Origin: Sipunculus nudus
Taxonomy: Eukaryota; Annelida; Sipuncula; Golfingiida; Sipunculidae
Length of the DNA stretch: 64,000 nucleotides
Direction of reading: 5' to 3'
Assembly: GCA_026874595.1 (NCBI GenBank)
Contig: CM049306.1
Location: 83,604,142 to 83,668,141, forward strand
Shown here: in pieces, positions 21,882-34,111 of the stretch
Position numbering within the stretch: position 1 is the first letter of the stretch
Layout: each line of letters starts with the position of its first letter
Made by a program: the position numbers and the translations under genes
Notes under the pieces: generated by a model
Told to the model about the DNA's origin: nothing
The model's input: the letters and a program-made list of their open reading frames with translations, nothing else
Databases searched by the model: none

Positions 21882-22037
21882 TTATTACAAAGACAAATTG
21901 CTCAGGGGAAAATACTGGGCCGATCCGGGATTTGAACCCATGTTGGAGGTGAACATGTCCGGCGTTCCAACTGCTTCACTAGAAAAGCAAGCGTCTCTAG
22001 CGAGAGAGTTAGGTCTGCTTTTATGTCACCCCATAAC
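21882..22037 (-). mobile_element. tRNA-like SINE/MITE copy 2
   Basis: About 85-90 percent similar to the copy at 21608-21762, in the same orientation, with B box GGTTCAAATCC and A-box-like AGTGAAGCAGTTGG on the minus strand. Boundaries are ATTACAAAGAC and TCACCCCATAAC. The spacer between the copies (21763-21881) is not repeated elsewhere in the window. Confidence 0.6.
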
Positions 22038-22049
22038 AATATATCATCA

Positions 22050-22905
22050 AATATCAGGCTAAGGCTTTGATAATAAATTAAAGTATGATCAATTTGTGCA
22101 CCAAAACATATCAAAAGCCCAATGTGTTAAGTGGTTTAAATCACTATATGTTTTGTCTGGTTATAAAAACACTTTGTTATCATGCATTTATAGATTAGCC
22201 ATGTAATTAACACTAGCACCATAAAGATTTGTTATTTTGTCCTCCTCCGTGCATCAAATATCAATAATCAGGTACTTCACTGGGCACCAATTTATTTTAA
22301 TTAAACTAATGGAAGAGACCAGATGACTTTTTTTAACATGAAAAGCAACTGAGTACCACTACTGTCTATACCCACACACTTTCACATGCATTATCTCTCA
22401 AATATTCAAAGATTACTGTGACAAAAATATATGAGTGAGACGAACTCTTTTAAGTCTGAAGGTTTCTTTCAACCAAATATGCTCATGTACATGTGATTCT
22501 TTTGAACTGAAACTTGATATCTTTGTAAAGAATACCCTTGGTAACAATATTGAACTAATTAAGCCTAATGAGATGTTTATCTCAAGTCTACAAAAACAGT
22601 TGCAGTCTCATAATGAACAGACTGAGCTTGAAAAATCACATTCCACAAAAGAAACTGATATCACGCTCAAAAGCACATAATTTGATGCTGCCCAGGAAGG
22701 TATGTTCATGCATGATTGTCCAGCCCACACATTTCCTGAAGTCTTGTTTTTGTATTGTGTGCTTCAGTATCATTTCTCTCTGTTAAAACAACAATGCCAC
22801 AGTCAGCAGAAAGGCTTAAAGTCCCATTAAATATTGAACAACTTGATATTAACAGGAATGCACTTAATAACCCTCATCCCCGCAAAAAAAAAAAAACAAA
22901 AAAAA
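22050..22905. other. AT-rich non-coding DNA ending in poly-A tracts
   Basis: The small plus-strand frames at 22435-22680 and 22568-22786 overlap in different phases and show no domain. Two A-runs (22884-22911) precede the next element. Confidence 0.5.
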
Positions 22906-22911
22906 AAAAAC

Positions 22912-23700
22912 AAATGGCCCAAGGGCCCTGACACTCAGCTGAATTTGACAAACGGGTGATGCATGCATAATTTACTGATGTTATGATCAGGTTAAAAATA
23001 TCTGATAAGGAACCTTGAACAATGGGTAGAATGACTTCTAGAGTGGTCAAAATCTTGATTTTTGCCCATAATCCTTAGAACATGCGTGAGATACAGTGAC
23101 CTTATTTTAGTTTCCAAGATTTTACCAGAAACTCGCCAAATGCTAAGTTAGAAGTTTTTAAGTCCCAACTGTTGCAATTTGTCCCCATCTGACTACTAGT
23201 GTTCAAATAATGTTCTTTCACACACCTCACAGAATATAGGTCACAGTGATATTATTCAGGTCTGAAGGACATTTTCAGGAACCTCCATGGTTCAATCTTA
23301 ACCAAATTCTTAATTATCAAGTTCTTAATTCAAAGTTTCTAGGTGAAACTGTACGCAATCATGCATATCTGACCTATATACTCAAATCATATTCTTTCAC
23401 ATGCCTTGCAGAATATAGGTCACCATGACCTTATTTCAGGTTTCCACATATTAACCAAGGACCTCCCTGAATATCATGTTAGATGATTCTAGGTCAAATG
23501 GATACAAAATCATGCTTTCAGCCCTTAGTTCACAAAATAAAGGTCACCATGACCTAATTTAAGGTTTCCAATGAGATTTGCCTAGGACCTCCCTAGATGA
23601 ACAAATAGAAATTTTGAGATCTAATTTAACAGTTACGGCCAGTTTGTGCCTTGCCAGACTGCTTCATTTGTATAACAATTTAGAAAAACCGCGTAAAAAT
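22912..23700 (+). mobile_element. Family A relative, diverged and right-truncated
   Basis: The 5' end ATGGCCCAAGGGCCCTGACA then CTCAGCTGAATTT corresponds to the A start. The core carries three degraded units with AGAATATAGGTCACCATGAC, a TTTCAGGTTTCC block, GGACCTCCCT and GATTCTAGGTC, all present in A monomers, but with altered spacing. It lacks the GGTGGCGCCACC box. No terminal hairpin is found, and the copy ends near AAAACCGCGTAAAAATTAG. Confidence 0.65.
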
Positions 23701-23704
23701 TAGA

Positions 23705-24585
23705 AACAAGGGCCTAGACGCATAAATAGTACCCCGCCCCATGCATAATTCAAATGTTGGTATCTTCTGTGACATGCTTTCCCTTGGGATTGGCTTAAAT
23801 AGGATAATTCAGGATCCAAAGGTGTCTTGTGTAATGGATGAAACTAAACATGAAGAGCAGCGTGCACTACAATTACCAAAGGCTCCACAGGTCTTATGTA
23901 AGCAACATATCTATCTAATAATTCATTTCAATATAGTATTCACTGAATTCTCCTGGCTCCAAGGAATACTTGCATCTGAAGAAAAAATTGAAAAAGATCA
24001 TTCTGGAGAGCAGAAAGTTGTCAAACAGAGATGGCTCCACCTGCATGTGAAAATCACATATTGGTTATAGTCCGTCCCAAAACCCCTGTCCGCATGTTTT
24101 TTGGTGATTTTTATTTTAAGAATATTCTTTAAAACTGCCCTTTGGCCTGAAGTAGATAAACAGATATTCCGCCGATTTTCCACCCAGTCTGTGGGAGTGC
24201 TATCTCATTATATACGTTACATTTATATTTTATAAAAATTCAATAAGAATTATTTAATTGACTTAACCATCCAATATTAAAAAAGTATGCCATAATAAAA
24301 CAGAGTCAGTGGCCAGCATAAGCCCTGATTTTATATAGAACATCATGATGATAAGGGCTTCAATGGCAAAAAAGAATGGTAGACTCTTTCATTTTGTTGC
24401 TAAAAGAGATAACGCAGCAGATCTCATAAACTTCAGATTTCTGAAAACACTCTAATAGCCCCTGTATTTTTAAATGAGAAAAAAAAATTCACAAAAAAAA
24501 TGTAAGCCAATTCAACAAAGGCACCTCAAAGCCAAGCATCCCATTGCAACAAGTGCATAAATAGATTAGATGTATTAAAATGAAA
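23705..24585. other. Non-coding DNA, no gene supported
   Basis: A 109-codon plus-strand frame (23741-24070) has no recognisable domain, ordinary composition and no splice or promoter context, so I do not call it. The rest is AT-rich. Confidence 0.4.
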
Positions 24586-24589
24586 GCCA

Positions 24590-25068
24590 GAGGGTCAGTA
24601 GGGTGGTCCTGTGACCTTTACCTTTGAACTCAAAGTTAATATAACTTTATTGGGAAAAATGACCAATATTGGAAGGATGGAAGGTCTGGGAGGAAATTTT
24701 TAGCTTGAAATGCACCTATAAGATTTTTCAAGAAGTGTTTTTGTGACCTTTGAGCTTTTGCCCTGAAAATCCATAGCCAGGGTTCTATGATATTGGTAAG
24801 GTGACTGATATATATGGAAGATGGAAGGTTTGGGATAAAAAGTTTGGCTTAAAATGGATCCAAGCTTTTTAAAGAAGTTGGCCCTTTGACATTTACCTTT
24901 GATCATGTGACCTTAAAATCAAAGGGGTTCCATCTCGTTTTTACAGGTGAGCTGTATGTGAAAGACGGAAGGTTTTGGTCAAGACATTTAACAAGCCAAC
25001 AGTTGAATTACAGACAAACACACTAACTAATGCACAAATGGTGTTACTATATCACCTTGTGCATTTTC
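24590..25068 (+). mobile_element. Family F tandem-core element with terminal hairpin
   Basis: Three ~145-bp units are marked by GGAAGGATGGAAGGTC, GGAAGATGGAAGGTTTGGG and AAAGACGGAAGGTTTTGG, each followed by a TTTAGC/TTTGGC-AAAATG block and a GTGACCTTT block. The right end is a hairpin at about 25030-25064 with arms ATGCACAAATGGTG and CACCTTGTGCAT (two-nucleotide bulge). The 5' arm is not convincingly located. It contains no GGTGGCGCCACC box, which separates F from families A, B, C and E. Confidence 0.6.
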
Positions 25069-25069
25069 A

Positions 25070-25640
25070 TTTTCATGAAATTTTACAATACAAGTTTATA
25101 CAGGTATCAATGGGTCAAATAAAACAACTGAGAATTCATACAATTAAAACTTAACAGGACAGATCAGTTTCATAAATATATTTCTGATATGCCTACGTTA
25201 AGAAAATGAATGTGAAACTGCCATGAATTATCAGTTTAGACCAGACATGTAAAAACAAATCCCTGTCTCAATCAATCATTAATTTTTATTCAACAATCTC
25301 TTGAACTGAAGTTATAATTAGTTTTCAAAACTAATTAACCAGAATCAAAAAGTTTTCACAAACCAATCACCTGATGTCAGTATGGCTATAATTAATTTTC
25401 CAATTTTCACAAATATGTTTATTAGTTCAGCCTGAAAACTGATGAATTAGAAATAGTGATGTGTAGATACACTGTTTTGACTTTTTTTCATGGAATTTTG
25501 ACTTGAACAATAAGAACATAATGGAATCCATGCTTCCATCAACTGACATGCAAATTGTACAGTACACGAAGTACAATCATTTTATATAACAAAATGTTAA
25601 TTTGTAACAACATACCATATAATTAGCAGAATTATATGGT
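25070..25640. other. AT-rich non-coding DNA
   Basis: No repeat or gene seen between the family F hairpin and the start of A3. Confidence 0.5.
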
Positions 25641-25642
25641 AA

Positions 25643-26636
25643 AACAAGTGACCCATTGATTGTAATGCTCAGCTAACTAAGAAGACATTCACAAAAGGAA
25701 TTTTATCATCTGAATGCCAAATTTTGTAGGTGATATGCTCTTTCAACTGAAGCTTAGCTCGGAGGATATGGGTAACAGAGACCTTATTTAAGTTTTCTTA
25801 GGAGATTTTTCATGGTCCTCCCTGGATGTGATTAAAAGATTCTAGGTCCAGTGGTTACGATTTGTGCCTGGTTAACAGACAACTGCTTCTTTTAAGGTCT
25901 CAAAAATAGTTAAAAATATTGGTAATAAATAGGAAAATCCAGGTGGGGGCCACCATTCTGCAGGAACTGATGTAACACTACATGATCAATAGGCATGCAA
26001 ATAATCATGGTGATCAATGCACTAATTGTTCAGATACTGGAGTTTTTGTATCAAATTTTTCATAATTCGGGGGGGGGGGGGGGGGGGTACTTCTGAGCCC
26101 AATAGTTTGGAGGATATGGGTAACAGAGACCTAATTTCAAGTTTCCAAGGAGATTTTTATGGACCTCCCTGGATGTGAAGTAAGAAGAAGTAAGTTGTTA
26201 CAATATGTGCCTGGTTAACGGACAACTGCTTATTTGAAAGTCTCATCAATAGAGAAAAATATAGGAAAAATCGGAAAAATCCAGGTGGCACCACCAGTCT
26301 AAAGAAAATGATGAAACACTCCATGATCAATAAAAATGCAAAAAATTATGGTGATCAATGCATTAGTTATTCAGATACGGGAGCTTTTGTATCAAAATTT
26401 TAATTATTCTTGGGGGTTTTAAGTTCCATAGCTCACAGGATATGGGTAACAGAGACCTTTTTTCAGGTTTCCTAGGAGATTTTTCATGAACCTCTCTGGA
26501 TGTCAAGATAGAAAATTCTAGGTCAAGCAGTTAAGATTTGTGCCTGGTTAATGGACAGACGGATGGACAGCTAGACAGATGGACGTCAGCAAAAGAGTGA
26601 TTGCTATAGCTCAGATGACTTAGTCAGCTGAGCTAA
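25643..26636 (+). mobile_element. Family A element copy 3, complete and short
   Basis: The 5' end is AACAAGTGACCCATTG then ATGCTCAGCTAAC. The 3' end has a GGACAGACGGATGGACAG tract followed by a hairpin at about 26606-26635 (TAGCTCAGATGACT and AGTCAGCTGAGCTA). The core has about 2.5 monomers with GTGGGGGCCACC and GGTGGCACCACC in place of the perfect palindrome. One G tract inside the monomer, usually six G, has expanded to 19 G (26069-26087). Confidence 0.83.
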
Positions 26637-26639
26637 TAA

Positions 26640-27205
26640 AACTATAATTGGAATTACGGTTTCATTTTTAATTATCACTCATTTAAGAGTTCACATATAG
26701 TTATTTAGACTTATATAAATTTTCTTTTGAATCATTATAATTCTTTTATTAAAACATATTTTACAATTAGCCAAGAAGACTTCCACTATTTGGAAAGCTT
26801 AAAACCACAACAAGTATTCTCAATGAAAATATTTATTCAACTGTTAGTGTTTCAAATCAGTATATTTCTCTCCTTAAAGAATGATAAACAAGGTTTAGCA
26901 GAGGGGATCAAACATTTGTGACACCACAAAAAAATCTCTTTGGATATTTTAAAACTAATTTTTATACAATCATGACATCTGAATTAAAATAGTACCTTAT
27001 TGGTACTAAGTTTTTACTAGATTTTAAAATTTAATAAATATTTAGGCACAGTTCTGTATCTTTGTACAAAACTCACTGAAACAGGACTGATGAAACTGTT
27101 TTATGTACAAGTGGATGCATTGTTATACATATCTCCTATTAAAACATAATCCATTTGTTTACATCAAGAAGATCTCCTGCAATGTTCAATTGTTATACAA
27201 ATAAA
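26640..27205. other. AT-rich non-coding DNA
   Basis: No gene. A 64-codon frame (26727-26921) is featureless. Confidence 0.5.
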
Positions 27206-27211
27206 ACTAGA

Positions 27212-29920
27212 ACAAGGCCTACAGGCCTAATGCGAACCTGTGCAAAGTTTGGGAGTATGAATGGAGGTTTTTTTTTTTAAATTTAATATTGATCCTTTTA
27301 AATCCTGCATATCTACCTTAGTCATTATGATTTCAGCAAAATGGACATTTTGGACCTGCAAGTTTCAGACTAGGACATTTTAAAACTAGAAAATGGGTAG
27401 TGGACCAGCGACTATGTGTATCCGCAGAAATAAGAGTGGGACGGGTGAAGTGAGGCATGGATTAAGTGGCATGGGGAATAGAGTGAGGTGTGTTGCATAT
27501 TAGCATGGATGTCTGCAGAGTAAACGTGAATGTAGGTGGTGCCACCTGTCATAAAATCAAGAAAATTGTCGAGGATGTATAAACCTGCAAAATTTCAGGT
27601 GGATAAGTCAAACCATTGCTGAGATATGAGTGATTTTATCCCAAGGCAGATGAACAGATGGACGGATTTCATAAGTGGTTGCAGGTGGCACCACCAGTTT
27701 GGCTTATGATGAAGAGCTATGTGAGATCTATACACATGCAAATTTTGGCCCAATCGGTCAAACGGTTCCCGAGATATGAGCTTAGATGTCTGCAGAGTAA
27801 ACATGAATGTAGGTGGCGCCACCTGTCATAAAATCGAGAAAGCTGTCCAGGATGTATAAACCTGCAAAATTTCAGGTGGATAAGTCAAACCACTGCCGAG
27901 ATATGAGTGATTTTATCCCAAGGCAGATGAACAGATGGACGCTGTGCATAAGTGGTTGCAGGTGGCACCACCAGTTTTGCCTATGATGAAGAGCTATGTG
28001 AGATCCATACACACGCAAAATGTTGGCCCAATCGGTCAAACCGTTCCCGAGATATAAGCTTGGATGTCTGTAGAGTAAACCTGAATGTAGGTGGCGCCAC
28101 CTGTCATAAATAGAGAGAGCTTTCCAGGATGTATTAACCTGCTAAATTTCAGGTGGATAAGTCAAACCACTGCTGAGATATGAGTGATTTTATCCCAAGG
28201 CAGATGAACAGATGGACGCTGTGTATAAGTGGTTGCAGGTGGCGCCACCAGTTTTGCCTATGATGAAGAACTATGTGAGATCCATACACATGCAAAATTT
28301 TGGCCCAATTGGTCAAACCGTTCCTGAGATATGAGCTTGGATGTCTGCAGAGTAAACCTGAATGTAGGTGGCGCCAACCTAACATAAATAGAGAAAGCTG
28401 TCCAGGATGTATAAACCTGCAAAATTTCAGGTGGATAAGTCAAACCACTGCTGAGATATGAGTGATTTTATCCCAAGGCAGATGAACAGATGGACGCTGT
28501 GCATAAGTGGTTGCAGGTGGTGCCACCAGTTTTGCCTATGGTAAAGAGCTATGTGAGATCTATACACATGCAAAATTTTGGCCCAATCGGTCAAACGGTT
28601 CCCGAGATATGAGCTTGGATGTCTGCAGAGTATACCCGAATGTAGGTGGCGCCACCTGTCATAAAATCGAGAAAACTGTCTAGGATGTATAAACCTGCAA
28701 AATTTCAGGTGGATAAGTCAAACCACTGCTGAGATATGAGTGATTTTATCCCAAGGCAGATGAACAGATGGGTGCTGTGCATTAATGGTTGCAGGTGGCA
28801 CCACCAGTTTTGCCTGTGGTGAAGAGCTATGTGAGATCTATACACATGGAAAATTTTGGCCCAATCGGTCAAACGGTTCCCAAGATATGCGGGTTTATGT
28901 GTGGAAACAGACGCACAAATGGACGCTGGGCAGCGAGGAAAGGTCAGAGGTCAACCAAAAATGAGGGTGCAGCAGTTCACATGTGACCTGATGATAAACC
29001 CAATTCACTTAAAATGCAAACCAAGTTTTTTCAAACAGTTGAAAGATATAGTTCCAATAATCTGGGAATTCTGCATCTAAACATTGTCTAGACGTCTAAA
29101 CGCTGTCTAGACGTCTAGACACATTGTCTAGACACTCCCCCAGAGCCAGGTCAGTTGCCATGGTGATGTCTGGACCCCACCTGTTTGTACTGAGTGACCT
29201 CTTGACTTGGCTGCTGAAACTCAAATCTGTTTTCAAATACAGAAAGCCTTTTTTAATTGGCTACAATGTTTTTTTAAAACTGTGTTTACCCAATCTATTC
29301 TTATAAAACTGGCAGAACCCTACCATAGAATAATTCTTGTAAAGTTTAAATCAATCAGCTTAACAGTTTCATCATAAATCAGTGTATAAGCTAGAAGAGT
29401 TTAAATTACATTTTCGCTTGTAAAAAACACATCAATGTAGGCTGCGCCACCAATACCTCAAAATCAGATGTGACAAACATTGGTAAAAAATTTGGTGATT
29501 ATAGCTCTAGCCGTTTCTGAGATTTTAATTTTAGCGTGCTATTTTGGACAGATGACTAAGTTCAACCTCCTGTAACTCAGCCAAAAATCTACGAACTGAA
29601 ACCATTCAAACAAACTTGAGAGAGATTGTTCTAGGGATCATTTCTGTGAAATATTGGATAATTTGGCTGGACAGTTTCAGAGAAGAAGATTTTTAAAGGT
29701 TTTTAAGCTTTTTCTCTATAAAATCTAATTTAATGCAGATAACCAATAATAAGCTCCAGGGCACCGAGTTTTACATGTGACTAATTCTTACATATAATTT
29801 GGAGTTGCTAGCTCTGATGGTTTCTGACTTACAGCCATGGACGGCGGAAAGCCAGCATTGGACGGCGGACGGCTGACGATGGACGGACGACGCTGCGCCA
29901 TTGCATAAGCTCACAGGTTC
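27212..29920 (+). mobile_element. Composite E/B element copy 2 (2.7 kb)
   Basis: Same order as 14801-17418: ACAAGGCCTACAGGCCTAAT, GCGAACCTGTGC, the B 5' signature, the B satellite array, the tail with GTTGCCATGGTGATGTC, the D-related block, GGACGGCGGA repeats, and an end at GCATAAGCTCACAGGTTC. It is preceded by ACTAGA at 27207. It differs from copy 1 by lacking the poly-C tract and having four GTCTAGAC palindromes instead of two. It also carries an extra ~50 bp in its left segment. Confidence 0.75.
27500..28880 (+). repeat. Family B satellite-like array in composite copy 2
   Basis: About five dimeric units at ~278-bp spacing, with paired palindromes GGTGGCGCCACC or one-base variants (GGTGGCACCACC, GGTGGTGCCACC). 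The sequence is close to the array at 15060-16370, with fewer than about one change in ten by eye. Confidence 0.88.
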
Positions 29921-30779
29921 CCCAAAAACTAGAATATGGGTAGTCGACAAGCGACTATGTGTATCTGCCTAAACCAGAGTGGGACGGGTGAAGTGAGGCA
30001 TGGATTGCGTGGCAAGGAGAAATAGAGAGAGGTGTGTTGCATATTAGCATGGACGATTGCAGCAAAAATGTGTATGTAGGTGGCACCAGCTGCTACAAAA
30101 TCTAGAAAGTTCTCTAAGTTGTATACAATTGCAAAATTTTAGGCAGATAAGTGAAACCACTGCCGAGATATGAGTAATTTTATCCCACGGCAGACAGACA
30201 GACAGACAGTGTGCAAAAATGGTTGCAGGTGACGCCACCATGATAAAGAGCTATGTGAGATCTATACACATGCAGAATTTCAGGAGGATACATCAAACCA
30301 GTCCTGAGATATAAGCCTGGATGTCTGCAGCCTGAACGTGAATGTAGGTGGTGCCACCTATCATAAAATCAAGAAAGCTTTCCAGGATGAATACACATGC
30401 AAAAATTTCAGGTGGATAAGTCCATTCACTGAGATATGAGTGAATTCATCCCAAGGCATATGAACAGATGGACGCTGTGCAAAAATGGTTGTAGGTGGCG
30501 CCACCAATGTTTATGTATGTTATAAAGCTATCCATGGGCTAATTTTTTCCCTGATAGGTCAAACGAGTCTGAAGATATGTGGGTAAATTTGTGCAAAACA
30601 GACTCACGGATGGACGCATTGGAGAGAGGAAAGGTCAGAGGTAAACGCAAAATATTTAGGAACCAGTCCACATGTGACCCGATAATCGTGTAAAGTTTTG
30701 GAAAAATCTGTCCAGTGGTCTCAGAGTTTTATTCTGGAAACAAATGCAGCGGACACTTACAAATTCCCTTAGGACAAAT

Positions 30780-31090
30780 CCAGTTGCATAATGAGGCCTA
30801 GTTACGGATAACCCCGACCCCTGGCGGCCTCACGTGGTATTACTCCAGGCGACCGCTTCATCAGTTGTTCACTTGATTTGTGGCGGTCACGTGTGATAAC
30901 AGCGCGGGCAGTCACAGCTGACACGACTGGGAGCTCAGGTAAACAAAATGACACGGCAGGGATGTCCAAAAATGGTCACAATTAAGGAAAAGACCCCGGT
31001 TTTGATCGTCAATTAGCGTGAATGACTGCTCATATAATCACGATACACCATCTGTTGACAGGACCATTTCAGCGGTAAGTGTTTATGTCC
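30780..31090 (+). promoter_or_regulatory. CpG-rich promoter-like block with E-boxes and a splice donor
   Basis: GC and CpG content rise abruptly above the surroundings. Two CACGTG E-boxes lie 57 bp apart (30831-30836 and 30888-30893). A strong donor-like site AGCG|GTAAGT has its GT at 31075. Within it a short frame from ATG at about 30948 (23 codons) ends before the donor. The layout suits a first non-coding exon plus promoter on the plus strand, possibly captured within element B3. No TATA box or transcript evidence is available. The call rests on composition and motifs. Confidence 0.4.
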
Positions 31091-31094
31091 GGTG

Positions 31095-32830
31095 ACCTCC
31101 GGCGGGTGTAAGCTGTCGAGTATGTTTTCAAGTTCAAAATTATGCAGGATACTTGACCGACAACCCGTTCAATCCCGTTTTATATTCCTTTAAAAAAACA
31201 TAAACAAACCAATTTCCCCATATATTTCTTGTATTTATGGTAATGATATAATATATGGAATAGCTCAAAGACAACAATAACAATTTTACTTAATTACTGT
31301 TTATATTTTATTGGACAAATATATTATTATAGCGTCAGTTTTGGGTGCTCCACTTCAGTGCTACAGTTTCACTTGTGCCCTACCATATATTGAAATTATT
31401 ATCATATTTTATTTTTATACTTTATTTCTTTGTTTCATTCAAATCTGTGAAAATGTTGTAATAATGAATACATGTATTTTCAGTTAATAGTTCCAGTTAA
31501 AATTTTAAAGCAAAAATTATTCATGAGGGAAGGCCCATTACCGAGTTATCTAGAACATCACTTCTTTTCACATATTAATGTTTATGGTTTACCTATATGG
31601 TTGACTGAAAGAAAAATTGTGAAGGTATATTTTTTAATTTAATTTTATGTTATCGTCCCACTTTTTTGTTTTGATTTTTTAAAGTGAATATGTTTTTTCA
31701 AAGTCATCAGATATTAAAGATTGTTGTTATTCATTTTAAGATTGTTCATGCAATTAATGAATTTTTTGTTCAATGAATACACAATGTGTTTGTTACTTTC
31801 TTTTTAGAAAAAAGTCTTGTTTGGATATTGATTTTGCCTGAAAACAGAATCTACATTGTCGAGCTGGCAGCAAACATATCAGCATAAATCATCTTTATTT
31901 GAGGGAGAAGTTTGAACTGATGACATTACTCAGTACTGACTGTTAATCCCTTAATGATCATTTTTTTTGTGACATTGAACAATGATGTCAGGGGCAATAT
32001 AAATTTGCTAATGGCATATCATTTCAATCTTTTGACTATAGTGTTATATACTAAACTAGAAAGTGTTGCATATCATGTATGAAAATAATCAAAGAGAAAT
32101 CTTTCAATACATGGTGTATACATATATGCCCATTTTGGCTAATGTCAGTTTTTAACCCATCTGCAGAAATTAAAAAACTTATACATAAGAAATGGGTTTG
32201 CCTGGGAATGCATTAGGATCATTTGAACAAAGAAAATTATACTTTTTCAGTGATGTAATCCACTGTCTAAATGTTCATATGACCAGTAAACCCTCAGCTT
32301 TCACAGTTCCAGGTTTGTTAAAAAAAAATTACTCTTTCGTTAAGCATTCCCTAATATATTTTAGTGTAATATATATTTCATTCAGTGATATGAATTTTCA
32401 TGTACATTTTATATTTATTAAAAACAACTGGTAAGTTTATGTGTATCTGACCATACTATAATATAGAACTTATTCTCTAGAATATATGTACAATAAAATT
32501 ATCATTATTTTGTTTAATCTCATGTTCTACTGTCTTTTAATCACATGTGTTGCACAATCTTCCTTTTGCCTCTGTATGTGTATGATTAGTTACCATGTGA
32601 ATGTCATAAAATGTGGTGTCTACTATATTGATCTGAAATGGCTTTGAACCTACATTAAGGCTGACAATGTACATTTATTTGACTAGCTTTGCCCTGGGAC
32701 CACCTAATTCAATTTTGAAAAGCATGAACTGCAAACAAAACAGGCTTAACCTTTGCTGTACACATTACTACCTATACTACACAACTCATAATAAGGCATT
32801 TCATATATTTGTCTATGTATTCAAATAAAC

Positions 32831-32878
<48 letters not shown>

Positions 32879-33650
32879 TATACATATATACAAACAAATA
32901 CAAACACATTTCAGGTAATTTTAAGTGTACAAAGAAGCATCCACATCCTTATCAATGTTGGCAAATTTGTTGTCATGCAATTTTGTTTTATACATTAATC
33001 ACACAAGAAACACTTTGGTCTTTTAACATTTTATATAATATGTATTAACAAAATCAACCATACATTCAAAGTTCAATCATCTGGTATCTTTATGTCCTGT
33101 GATTTACAGGTTGCACAAGCTGAAATATTGCCTTAACATTCTAGGCACATAATGTTATCCCCGTCTTATTACCTATGGGTCTAAATACTGCAGATCATTT
33201 TCCTTTGGGATCCACTTATTTTATTGTTTATGGCTTAATTATTTTAAGAAACGTTTACAACAAAGTGAGTGAAAGTTTATTAGTGGAAAAGTAAGGTCAT
33301 GACAGACTTAAATATTATATTAATTTAAATTAAAAAATTAATATTCTAGGAAACTCTGGTTACACAGCTTTTTGACAACACAACTGATAACTTTATTTTG
33401 AGTACTCAGAATAAGTTGAGTTAAAATATCATTAAATAAAAAATAATTGCATGGAGCACACTTGTTTAACAATTTATTATTATGGGGGGGGGGAGCCTAT
33501 GGCTCATTAAATATTTATAACTGAAGGCACTGAGTGGAAGTAGGTACGAGGGTTGTGCTAATGGTTTAATCACTGACACACAAATTTAAATAAACCAACT
33601 GTTAAGAAAATCCAGAACCAAACTCAAAATTATCTTCAGTGTAAATCTTT
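31095..33650. other. AT-rich interior of the B3 passenger
   Basis: Unique sequence, intron-like in composition, with a (TA)n tract at 32832-32890 and a G10 tract at 33484-33493. No further exon can be recognised downstream of the donor at 31075. Confidence 0.5.
32832..32890. repeat. (TA)n microsatellite
   Basis: About 59 bp of alternating TA with two TACA steps at its right end. Confidence 0.96.
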
Positions 33651-33659
33651 GGAACCAGA

Positions 33660-33990
33660 TCTGACAGTGACAGCAAGCCGGCACACGGGTCCCGCGTTAT
33701 CGCCTCAGACTGGTGTCTGATTCCGTGCACGTTCCCCTCTCTGCACTTGTAGTTGTACCCACTTGATCACTGATAATCCCTTGCTCTACGTACCCGAGAT
33801 GGTGCAGGAAGTATGATCAACAATACTTGGACATAATAAATCCCGGCAGGAAAACAAAAAAGAGAATGAATCCGATACGATGTGTTGAGAGATACATGGA
33901 AAACACCACGTGAAGCTATTGTTTTGGTAATAGTGGTAGCGACCCAGAAACATCTGCGCATGCGCAACGACCAGGTCATTGTATTCATGC
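33660..33990. promoter_or_regulatory. CpG-rich block with NRF-1-type palindrome
   Basis: A second CpG-enriched block, at the right end of the passenger. It has the perfect palindrome TGCGCATGCGCA at 33955-33966, which matches the consensus of NRF-1 sites found in many metazoan promoters, and a CACGTG at 33907. A minus-strand frame of 158 codons (33767-34243) runs through it and into the adjacent hairpin and LINE tail, and shows no domain, so I treat it as spurious. Direction of any transcription is unknown. Confidence 0.35.
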
Positions 33991-34111
33991 AACCTAAATA
34001 AATATGCATGAGCCTGTAAAAGGTTCGTTCCATTACGTTACACACTTTTGTAAGTGGCGGAGGAACCCAGTCAAAAACATAGTATCCGCAAAACTTTGTT
34101 TTGGCAGATAC

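Noticed and set aside
21640-22000. Functional tRNA genes on the minus strand
   Set aside because: Two near-identical copies have tRNA-like boxes but no complete cloverleaf and sit within a 155-bp repeated unit.
23741-24070. 109-codon plus-strand frame
   Set aside because: Begins just after a degraded family A copy and has no domain or codon signal I can recognise.
30780-34046. Rep-helicase coding sequence in the B3 passenger
   Set aside because: No long frame or helicase motif is present on either strand. The passenger is non-coding as far as I can see.
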